Source: Ideonella sp. (GTDB lineage: Bacteria; Pseudomonadota; Gammaproteobacteria; Burkholderiales; Burkholderiaceae_C). Taken from it: a stretch of DNA of 64,000 bases. Positions 1 to 6,708 of this stretch are shown in pieces (the stretch's first letter is position 1; each line of letters begins with the position of its first letter). The notes below the pieces were generated by a model. That model searched no databases. It had not been told where the DNA came from and worked only from the letters and a program-made list of their open reading frames with translations. Made by a program: the position numbers and the translations under genes. Where the stretch lies: NCBI GenBank assembly GCA_016721465.1, contig JADKIA010000004.1:124001-188000 (forward strand), written 5' to 3'.

Positions 1-1056
1 GAACAGGAAGACGATCGCCACGGTGAGCAGCGCGCCCTCGATCAGCGTGTGACGCAGCCCGGTGAGCGAGCCTTTGACCCAGTCACTGGACGCGTAGATC
101 AGGCGCAATTCCACATCCGGAGGCAACTGCTTGCGCAACTCGTCCATGGCCAGCTTCACCGCGTCGCCGGTGGCCACCACGTTGGCGTCCTGCTGCTTGA
201 AGACATTGAAGTTGATGGCGCGCTGGCCATTGATGCGGGCCACCGAGTCGGCCTCCTTTTCGCGCTCCACCAGCTGACCCAGGTCGCTGAGCGTGAGCGA
301 CAGGTTGCCGCGCTTGGCCACCACCAGATCGGCGAATTGCCGCGGATCGCGGATGCGGCCTTCGACGCGCAGCAGGGCATCCTGGCTGGGGTCGGACAGC
401 ACACCCACGGGCTGGTCGGCGTTGGCCTCGCGCAGGGCCTGCGAGATCTCGGCCGGGGTGATGTTGTAGTTGCGCAGGCGTGCCGGGTCCAGGTCGATGC
501 GCACCTCACGCACGGTCAGGCCGTTGATCTCGACGCTGGCCACGCCTTCGACCCGCTGCAGGCGCTTGCCCACCAGCTGGTCGCCCAGGATGGACAGCTC
601 GCGCGGACCCCGGGTCTTGGACAACAGCGCCAGGTTCACCACCGGCTGGGTGTTGTCGTTGTTGAAGCGCGCGATGGTCGGTGCCTTGGCGTCCTTCGGG
701 AAGCTGGACTGCACGGCGGCGATGCGATCGCGCAAGTCCTGCATGGCCCGTCCCATGTCGGCGTTGAGCGAGAACTCGATGCTCATCTGCCCGCGGCCTT
801 CCATGCTGCGCGAGGTGATGCGCTTGACGCCGGCAATGCTGTTCACGGCCTCTTCGGCCGGCTTCATCACCTCGCGCTCGACGGCCTCGGGCGAGGCCCC
901 GGGGTAGGCCACTTCCATGAAGGCGCCGGGGAACGAGATGTCGGGCATCTGCTCCACGCCCAGCCGGGCGTAGGAGAACATGCCCAGCACGCACAAGGCC
1001 ACCATCACCATGGCGGCGAAGACCGGGTTGTTGATCGAGACGCGGGTGATCCACAT
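1..1056 (-). CDS. RND efflux transporter permease subunit (N-terminal 352 residues, runs off window)
   Basis: The start ATG is at 1056 and the frame stays open to the window edge, so only the N-terminal third of a roughly 1,000-residue inner-membrane pump is visible. It opens with the HAE-type RND signature (MWITRVSINNPVFAAMVMVA), the first membrane helix. A porter-domain stretch follows, with PDISFPGAFMEV and GASPEAVEREV, then QRVEGVASVEINGL. The last residues (LIEGALLTVAIVFLF) begin the second helix. The pump is proton-driven and works with the adaptor encoded just upstream, 18 bp away on the same strand. No outer-membrane channel gene is visible, but it could lie beyond the edge. The substrate cannot be read from this part. 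The family call is firm. Confidence 0.93.
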   Translation of the reverse strand, partial: MWITRVSINNPVFAAMVMVALCVLGMFSYARLGVEQMPDISFPGAFMEVAYPGASPEAVEREVMKPAEEAVNSIAGVKRITSRSMEGRGQMSIEFSLNADMGRAMQDLRDRIAAVQSSFPKDAKAPTIARFNNDNTQPVVNLALLSKTRGPRELSILGDQLVGKRLQRVEGVASVEINGLTVREVRIDLDPARLRNYNITPAEISQALREANADQPVGVLSDPSQDALLRVEGRIRDPRQFADLVVAKRGNLSLTLSDLGQLVEREKEADSVARINGQRAINFNVFKQQDANVVATGDAVKLAMDELRKQLPPDVELRLIYASSDWVKGSLTGLRHTLIEGALLTVAIVFLF

Positions 1057-1074
1057 GCTGCGCTCCGGTGGGGT

Positions 1075-2265
1075 TCAGCGCAACGTGGGTGCGCTGGCGG
1101 CCGAAGCCTGCCGCGACACCGCGCCGCTGACGATCAAGGCCTTGGCACCTTCGCGCAGGTTGTCGAAGCGTGCCCCCAGCACCTGGGCGCCCGTGGTGAG
1201 GCCGGACACGATCTCGACCCGGCCGGTGGCGTCGTCGGCCCGACCGGTGGTCACCACACGGCGCGCGAGCAGGCCGTTCTCGATGGTCCACACGTGGCTC
1301 TGGCCCGCGTTGCTGCCCACGGCGACCGCTGGCAGCACCATGCGCGGGCGCTCATCGGCCAGCACCACCCTGGCCATGGCGTACTGGCCGGCCCGCAGCC
1401 GCTCGCCCGGGTTGGGCAGCTCCACCGTCACGCCGATCGCGCGGGTGCCGGCTTCGGCCGCCGGCGCGATGCGCACGATCTTGCCGCTGGCGGGCTGGTC
1501 CACGCCCTCCACCTTCACCTGCACCGACATGCCGGGGGCCAGGCTGCCCACTTCATGCGTGCCCACGGTGCCGGCCAACTCCAGCTTGGCCAGGTCCACC
1601 ACCGTGACCAGGGTCTGTTCGACCGACACCCTCTCGCCCAACACCACATGGCGCTTGGCCACGATGCCGCCGATGGGCACCTGGGGCGTGGCATCGCGCA
1701 ATCCCACCCGGCTGGTGTCCATCGACGCCATGGCCGCGGCCAGCGTGGCCTTCGCGGTGTCCAGCTGAGCCCGCGAGGTGTCCAGCGCCATCGGCGAAAT
1801 GAAGGCCTGGGCCGCCAGGCGCTCGTTGGATGCATGCGTGCGCTCGGCCTGCACCAGGGCGGCGCGTGCCGATTCGATGTTGGCCTGGCGCTCGGCCACG
1901 CGGGTGGTGAGCTCGGCCACGTCGATGCGCGCGATCACCTGCCCTGCTTTCACGCGTTGTCCCTCGGCGACGTCGAGCCGAAGCAGGGTACCGGCCGTCT
2001 TGGCGCGCACGACAGCGGTGTTCGGCGCCACCAGCGGCCCCGAGAGCTCGACGGTCCGGGCCATGGTGCTCATCGCCGGCTGCACCACTTCGGCAGCACG
2101 GAACTCCAAAGGCGGCGCCGAGGCGGCCGCATCGGGGCCCTTCGGGCTCCCATCCGAGCCCGCCTTGGCAAAGGCACTTCGGAGTTTGCCGCTGGACACG
2201 CCCACCGCCACGGCAATGGCCACCACGACCGCCAGCCCTGCCCCTGTGATCCACGTTTTGCGCAT
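1075..2265 (-). CDS. Efflux RND transporter periplasmic adaptor (membrane fusion protein)
   Basis: The product is 396 residues, a normal adaptor length. A short cytoplasmic start (MRKT) precedes one hydrophobic helix at about residues 7-25, which anchors the protein or acts as an uncleaved signal. An Ala/Pro/Ser-rich linker follows, then the first lipoyl half-motif (AKTAGTLLRLDVAEGQRVKAG, about 88-108), an alpha-hairpin rich in Ala, Glu and Arg (about 115-185), the second lipoyl half (PIGGIVAKRHVVLGERV) and a beta-barrel region. It bridges the inner-membrane pump to an outer-membrane channel. It forms an operon with the permease 18 bp downstream. No TetR, MarR or two-component regulator is adjacent. 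The upstream region carries a nested inverted repeat next to the start codon, described separately. Confidence 0.93.
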   Translation of the reverse strand: MRKTWITGAGLAVVVAIAVAVGVSSGKLRSAFAKAGSDGSPKGPDAAASAPPLEFRAAEVVQPAMSTMARTVELSGPLVAPNTAVVRAKTAGTLLRLDVAEGQRVKAGQVIARIDVAELTTRVAERQANIESARAALVQAERTHASNERLAAQAFISPMALDTSRAQLDTAKATLAAAMASMDTSRVGLRDATPQVPIGGIVAKRHVVLGERVSVEQTLVTVVDLAKLELAGTVGTHEVGSLAPGMSVQVKVEGVDQPASGKIVRIAPAAEAGTRAIGVTVELPNPGERLRAGQYAMARVVLADERPRMVLPAVAVGSNAGQSHVWTIENGLLARRVVTTGRADDATGRVEIVSGLTTGAQVLGARFDNLREGAKALIVSGAVSRQASAASAPTLR

Positions 2266-2266
2266 G

Positions 2267-2334
2267 CTCCCCGTCCTTGGCCACCTTGGCCTTTGTCAAG
2301 CCGGCGCAGTGTAGGCGCCGGCGGTGACGGGGAG
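2267..2334 (-). repeat. Nested inverted repeat in the leader of the efflux adaptor gene
   Basis: An outer 9-bp perfect inverted repeat (CTCCCCGTC at 2267-2275, GACGGGGAG at 2326-2334) encloses an inner 8-bp perfect one (GCCGGCGC at 2300-2307, GCGCCGGC at 2315-2322, 7-nt loop). On the minus strand the outer arm ends one base before the ATG of the adaptor gene, so folding of the leader would bury the ribosome binding region. A consensus -35 hexamer TTGACA lies between the arms (2294-2299, minus), but I see no matching -10. It may be a translational control structure or a regulator site. Confidence 0.55.
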
Positions 2335-2484
2335 AAGGCCCACTGCGACGAAGCGTGCCGCCGGCGGGACGAACGGCGCCTGCCGTTGACCAGTGGTGCC
2401 CAGGCCGGACGGGCTGCAGGGCCGGGCAGTCCGGTGCGTGGCGTCCTGCGCCAGCTCCTTGCCTGGGTTCGGCGCAGGCGCCGC

Positions 2485-4485
2485 TCAGGCGAGTTTGAAG
2501 CCCGTCACCTGGTTGCTGAGCGCGTCACCCTGCTCGCTGAGCCGGTCGGCCGCGGTGGACAACTGCACCACCAGATGGTGATTGTCGTTGCCGACCGCAT
2601 TGACCTTCTCCAGCTGCTCCAGGATGCCCTGCGAGTGGCTGAGGCCGCCGCGTGTCAGGGCCACGATCTCGTTCATGGACTGGTCGATCCGGTGCACGTT
2701 GCGCTGCGTGTCCGCGAGTGCATCGGTACTCATCTCGGCCATCGCACTGCATTGCTCGATGTCCTCGGTGGAGCTGCTGATGATGCCGCTGACCTGGCGT
2801 GCCGAGTCGGCCGTGCGCTGCGACAGGCTGCGCACTTCCTGCGCCACCACTGCGAAGCCTCGCCCGGCCGGGCCAGCCTTGGCCGCCTCGACGGCGGCAT
2901 TCAATGCCAGGATGTTGGTGCGGAAGGCGATGTGGTCGATCACCGCCACGATGTCGCCGATCTGCCGGCTCTTGCCGCGCAAGGCCTTCATGCGTTCGTC
3001 CAGGCGCTGCATCTGGTGGTGGCTGCGCACAGCGTCCACGCGCAGCGTCTGTACCACCGTCATGGCCTCGTCAATGCGGCGGCCGCTGTCTTCCAGTTCA
3101 TCCACGAACATCGCGATGCGCTGGATCACCTCGCCGGTGGACTGCGCCGCTGCCTCGGCGCGCTGGCGCAGATCGGCGGTGGCGTTGGTCATCGAATGCG
3201 AGGCGTGGGCCATGGCGGACACCCCTTGGCGCACGGCGGCAAACAGGTCGGTCAACCGAGACAGCGACTTGCCCAGCGAGGCCAGCGCTGCCGCCACTTC
3301 GTCCTTGCCCAGTGCCTGCGGGCGGGCGCTCAGGTCACCATGCGCCATGCGCCTGACCTGGTCGCGGACCATCATCAATCCACCATTCATCACCTTGTAG
3401 ACCGATGCCAGCACGTACAAGGCCAGCAGCATCGACCCGGCCACGACCCAGGCCAGGACCAGCACGTGCTGGTTCAACTGCGCGAGCCGTTCGGCCAGCA
3501 TGCGGCTCAATTCGTCCAGCACCTGCTTGTGGACGGCACGGCCGGCCTTCATGGCCAGGTCGCCCTCGGCCAGGAGGGCGGAAACGTGCCCGCTGGGGGC
3601 CTCGCCGAGAACGGCCTGCCCGGCGCTGGCCAGGAAGTCGTCGATCGGCTTCCAGTGCGCGTCCAGCGCCAGGCCGGTCGACTTCGTGCCGCGGGCGATC
3701 TGGCCCAGGCGCATGAACGCCTTGTGCCGCGCCAGTTGCAGTGCGGCCTGCTGCTGGATGGCCTGGTTGCGCCATTGCGGTTCGGTCTTGCCGGACAGGT
3801 AGCCTGCACCGGCCGCCTGCAGCGCAGCGATGCCATCCAGCAAGGCCGGCATGTCGACAAAGGCCACGGCCTGCAGGGTCTGGGTTTCCATCGTGCCGTC
3901 CGAGGCCAGGCCCGACTCGATGGCCAGCACCCCGACCAGCAGGGCCAGCTGGGCCTGGTACCGCGTCATCATCTCCAGCCGCCGTGCCGGCACCAAGGCC
4001 TCACCGCTGCTCAGCCATTCGTGCTGCGTCTGCACGCGCCGCAGGGCGTCGGTCAAGGCCGGCGCATAAGGCAGCGCAGCCATCACCGGTTGCAGGGCCT
4101 GGTACCGCTGCTCCAGCGAGACCAGGTTCACACGCAGCTGGTCGCTGTTGTTGCCCAGTGCCGCCATGGCCGCGTCGAGCGTCGACGTCTGCACGGCGTG
4201 GGACAGCTCGATCGCTGTCATCGCGGCACCAATGGCGTGTTGCTCCTGCCGCACATGGCTGGCCTGCTCGGCCACCAGCCCGAAGTGGCTCATGGCCAAC
4301 ATCGCGATCGGAACCACGAAGGTCAGCGTGACCACCAGTGCCTTCACGCCCAGCGGCGCCGCCCGCAGCAGGCGCACGCCAGGCGCCATGACGCCGTGGT
4401 AACGAAAGAAGTCGGCAATGCCAGACGGAATCCACCGCCGGTCTTTGAAACGGTTCATGACATCACTGGACAACGAAATGGACAT
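2485..4485 (-). CDS. Methyl-accepting chemotaxis protein (transmembrane, HAMP)
   Basis: The product is about 666 residues from the ATG at 4485 (MSISLSSDV); the frame stays open upstream, but no better start is evident. The first membrane helix is near residues 45-66 (ALVVTLTFVVPIAMLAM). A mostly helical periplasmic sensing region of about 280 residues follows, then a second helix near 345-367 (VLVLAWVVAGSMLLALYVLA), a HAMP-like linker and a cytoplasmic signalling hairpin. The hairpin tip reads HIAFRTNILALNAAVEAAKA then GRGFAVVAQEVRSLSQR, the conserved CheA/CheW-contact region. Its position back to back with the chemotaxis operon, each unit behind a sigma-28-like promoter, suggests co-expression with flagella. 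The ligand is unknown. Confidence 0.9.
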   Translation of the reverse strand: MSISLSSDVMNRFKDRRWIPSGIADFFRYHGVMAPGVRLLRAAPLGVKALVVTLTFVVPIAMLAMSHFGLVAEQASHVRQEQHAIGAAMTAIELSHAVQTSTLDAAMAALGNNSDQLRVNLVSLEQRYQALQPVMAALPYAPALTDALRRVQTQHEWLSSGEALVPARRLEMMTRYQAQLALLVGVLAIESGLASDGTMETQTLQAVAFVDMPALLDGIAALQAAGAGYLSGKTEPQWRNQAIQQQAALQLARHKAFMRLGQIARGTKSTGLALDAHWKPIDDFLASAGQAVLGEAPSGHVSALLAEGDLAMKAGRAVHKQVLDELSRMLAERLAQLNQHVLVLAWVVAGSMLLALYVLASVYKVMNGGLMMVRDQVRRMAHGDLSARPQALGKDEVAAALASLGKSLSRLTDLFAAVRQGVSAMAHASHSMTNATADLRQRAEAAAQSTGEVIQRIAMFVDELEDSGRRIDEAMTVVQTLRVDAVRSHHQMQRLDERMKALRGKSRQIGDIVAVIDHIAFRTNILALNAAVEAAKAGPAGRGFAVVAQEVRSLSQRTADSARQVSGIISSSTEDIEQCSAMAEMSTDALADTQRNVHRIDQSMNEIVALTRGGLSHSQGILEQLEKVNAVGNDNHHLVVQLSTAADRLSEQGDALSNQVTGFKLA

Positions 4486-4564
4486 CGGTTTCGCCTGTTC
4501 TGGTACGTGCGTGACTGCTCGAACGCCGGTGACGACGCGACCCGCATCACCGGTGCACCCCCGC

Positions 4565-4591
4565 ATATCGGCCATGAACCCACAGACGTGA
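4565..4591 (-). promoter_or_regulatory. Sigma-28 (FliA)-like promoter for the minus-strand MCP gene
   Basis: Read on the minus strand, TCACGTCT (4591-4584), an 11-nt spacer and GCCGATAT (4572-4565) match the enterobacterial flagellar consensus TAAAGTTT-N11-GCCGATAA at 5/8 and 7/8 positions with the exact spacer. Transcription would begin near 4558, about 72 nt before the ATG at 4485. Confidence 0.6.
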
Positions 4592-4700
4592 GTCGCCGCG
4601 AGGTGGCCTGGCCATTGTCTCGATCCAGTGCGGCGGTCATCGCGGCAACTGGCCGGTCAATGGATCGTTGTTCGGCACAGCGCCAAGCCCTCGGCACCGC

Positions 4701-4727
4701 TCAAATTGCCGTGCTGCAAGTCGATAG
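4701..4727 (+). promoter_or_regulatory. Sigma-28 (FliA)-like promoter for the chemotaxis operon
   Basis: TCAAATTG (4701-4708), an 11-nt spacer and GTCGATAG (4720-4727) match TAAAGTTT-N11-GCCGATAA at 5/8 and 6/8 positions with the exact spacer. It lies about 65 nt upstream of the first operon gene (ATG 4793) and is divergent from the similar site at 4565-4591. The rest of the 307-bp gap between the two receptor genes (4486-4792) shows nothing else I can name. Confidence 0.6.
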
Positions 4728-4792
4728 CCAGGGTTGCCCACTGTTCGTGGCCCGCGATCCCCCATCCCACCCCGCCTTTGAAGCGAGGATGA

Positions 4793-5956
4793 ATGAGCAC
4801 TGATCTGTCCGTTGAACCGCGCACCAGACCTCCAGCGGGGCCTGCGATCGCGAGCGCCGCCGAGGGCTGGTGGCGGCCTGCTGCTGCCTGCGTGGTGACG
4901 GCCGCCGCCTGCATGGCCACCGCCACAGGCTGGCAGGACGCCGCCTTGCCCGCCCTGGTCGGCGGCGCGCTGGCCGCATTGCTTGCCTGGCCACGCTCCG
5001 GCGGCAGCGCCGCTGCGCGGGCCAAGTCCGCTTCGGCCGAGGGCACCACGCTGATGGCCAGCCAACTGGTGCCGGTGTGGCGGCGCCATATTGAGGCCAG
5101 CCGCGACGAGGCCGAACGTGGTGTCGGCGGATTGCTGCAGTCCTTCAGCAACCTGTCGGACGGCCTCAGCGAAGCCGCGCGCCATGCCGAGAAGCTCACC
5201 CCGTCGGTGTCGGCCGGCGCGACCGATGAAGCCCTGGACGAAAACGCCGACGCCGTGGCGTCGCTGTTGGAGCCCATGCGCAAGAGCCGGGCCGAGCGCG
5301 ATGCCATGGTGGCGGAGATGCTGGCCTGCAGCGAGCGGCTGGCCGAACTCGGCCGCGTGTCGAAGGAGATTCGAGAGCTGGCACGCCACACCAACCTGGT
5401 GGCATTCAATGCATCCATCGAGGCCAACCGCGCGGGCCAGAGCGGCTCGGGCTTTGCCGTCGTGGCGCAGGAGGTGCGTGCCCTGGCCGCCCGCAGTGGC
5501 GAAGCCGGCCAGCGCATCCACGACCAGCTCAATGCGATCACCGCGCGCATCGATCGGCTGCGCAAGCAGTCCGAGCTGGGCACCATCACCGACGAAGAAC
5601 TGGACCTGATGGCGCGCAGCCGTGCGCGCGCCGTGGCCAGTGCCTTGCTCACCCGCCTGGCCGCCAACGTGCGCGGCTCGCGTGAATTGCGCGAGGCCGC
5701 CCTGCGCATGAACGGTGAACTGGAGCAGGTGTTCGTGAACTTCCAGTTCCAGGACCGATTGACCCAGATGCTCGACATCGTGGGCAAGGACATGGGTCGC
5801 TTTGCCGAATGGGTGCAGTCCAACCCCAGCGCCACGCACGCCGACGTGGCGCAGTGGCTGGCCGCGCTGGAGAACAGCTACACCATGGAAGACCAGCGCA
5901 CGTTTCATCACGGCAATGTCGCGATCGAGCGCAACGCCAATGTCGATTTCTTTTGA
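4793..5956 (+). CDS. Short methyl-accepting protein with a CheZ-like C-terminal motif
   Basis: The product is 387 residues. Two closely spaced hydrophobic segments (about 28-46 and 50-66) form a membrane hairpin with almost no periplasmic domain. The rest is cytoplasmic. A receptor-type signalling tip sits near 196-250 (ARHTNLVAFNASIEANRAG, then GFAVVAQEVRALAARSGEAG). After it the chain carries FQFQDRLTQ with Asp321 and Gln325. The D-x-x-x-Q spacing equals that of the catalytic pair of the CheY-P phosphatase CheZ (Asp143/Gln147 in E. coli). The tail ends NANVDFF. It is the first gene of the operon, 27 bp before cheY. The receptor-like fold is clear; phosphatase activity is my inference. The start is supported by GCGAGG upstream. 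Confidence 0.82.
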   Translation: MSTDLSVEPRTRPPAGPAIASAAEGWWRPAAACVVTAAACMATATGWQDAALPALVGGALAALLAWPRSGGSAAARAKSASAEGTTLMASQLVPVWRRHIEASRDEAERGVGGLLQSFSNLSDGLSEAARHAEKLTPSVSAGATDEALDENADAVASLLEPMRKSRAERDAMVAEMLACSERLAELGRVSKEIRELARHTNLVAFNASIEANRAGQSGSGFAVVAQEVRALAARSGEAGQRIHDQLNAITARIDRLRKQSELGTITDEELDLMARSRARAVASALLTRLAANVRGSRELREAALRMNGELEQVFVNFQFQDRLTQMLDIVGKDMGRFAEWVQSNPSATHADVAQWLAALENSYTMEDQRTFHHGNVAIERNANVDFF

Positions 5957-5983
5957 GCACTGAATTCCCGAAGGAGCCCTGAA

Positions 5984-6349
5984 ATGGCAAAAACCGTCAT
6001 GGTGATCGATGACTCCGGCAGCTTCCGCACCGTCGTGAAGCTCGCCCTGCAAAAGGCCGGATACGAGGTGGTCGAGGCGGCCGATGGCAAGGATGCCTGC
6101 GGCAAGCTGGACGGGCGCAAGCTCAACCTGATCGTCTGCGACGTGAACATGCCGCAGATGGATGGCCTGAGCTTCCTGCGGCACCTGAAGACCGAGGCCA
6201 ACTACAAGTTCACCCCCGTGATCATGCTGACCACCGAGTCGCAGGAATCCAAGAAGGCCGAAGGCCGCGCCGCCGGCGCCCGCGCCTGGATCACCAAGCC
6301 GTTCCAGCCCTCGCAACTGGTGGACGCCGTGAACCGCCTTTGCGTCTGA
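5984..6349 (+). CDS. cheY: CheY-type single-domain response regulator
   Basis: The 121-residue receiver domain has no output domain. It shows the acidic pair in VIDDSG (Asp9, Asp10), the phospho-acceptor Asp53 in CDVNMPQMDG, the Thr switch in MLTTES and Lys105 in ITKPFQ. It is phosphorylated by CheA and would bind the flagellar switch, or another target, when phosphorylated. A good ribosome site (AAGGAG) precedes the ATG. It lies between the short receptor and the STAS gene. Confidence 0.93.
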   Translation: MAKTVMVIDDSGSFRTVVKLALQKAGYEVVEAADGKDACGKLDGRKLNLIVCDVNMPQMDGLSFLRHLKTEANYKFTPVIMLTTESQESKKAEGRAAGARAWITKPFQPSQLVDAVNRLCV

Positions 6350-6411
6350 TGGCGGGCTGCACGCCAGCCGCTGCAGACCATGCCGTCCCGCCACGCAGCT
6401 CAAGAGGCCCC

Positions 6412-6708
6412 ATGAGCCAATCCGCCCCGATCTCGCCCACCGGCGACCTGACGATCGCCTTCGCCCAGTCCCAGCGGCAGTGGCTGCTGGCGGCCCTGGA
6501 CGACGACGCCCCCGAATTGCGACTCGACCTGAGCCAACTGGAAGCCTTCGACAGTGCTGGCGTGCAATTGCTCCTGGCCCTGCGACACAGCGCCACGGCG
6601 CGCGGTCGCCGCTTGCTCATCAGCGACGCCAGCCCGGTGGTGCGCGATGCCCTCAAGACCTACGCGCTGGACACGACCCTGCTGGCAGCGCCGGGAGATC
6701 GCGCATGA
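6412..6708 (+). CDS. STAS-domain protein of the chemotaxis operon
   Basis: This small 98-residue protein starts at the ATG at 6412 (MSQSAPIS), preceded by AGAGG. Nearly the whole chain is one STAS domain, the anti-sigma-factor-antagonist fold. It has the usual LDLSQLEAFDSAGVQLLLAL strand-helix segment, whose Ser is the residue phosphorylated in SpoIIAA-type proteins. Its stop overlaps the cheA start in ATGA, so the two are translationally coupled. Such genes are found in chemotaxis operons of many proteobacteria and may be partners or phosphorylation targets of the pathway. The exact job is not established from sequence. An in-frame earlier codon at 6340 would overlap cheY and is less likely. 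Confidence 0.85.
   Translation: MSQSAPISPTGDLTIAFAQSQRQWLLAALDDDAPELRLDLSQLEAFDSAGVQLLLALRHSATARGRRLLISDASPVVRDALKTYALDTTLLAAPGDRA

Noticed and set aside
4455..4697. Small minus-strand frame overlapping the start of the MCP gene
   Set aside because: No start signals or conserved features; it spans the divergent promoter region.
49..4803. A continuous plus-strand reading frame of 1,584 codons
   Set aside because: It runs antisense to the efflux and MCP genes. Its product is rich in His, Gly, Arg and Gln with no domain, as expected from the opposite strand of GC-rich codons.
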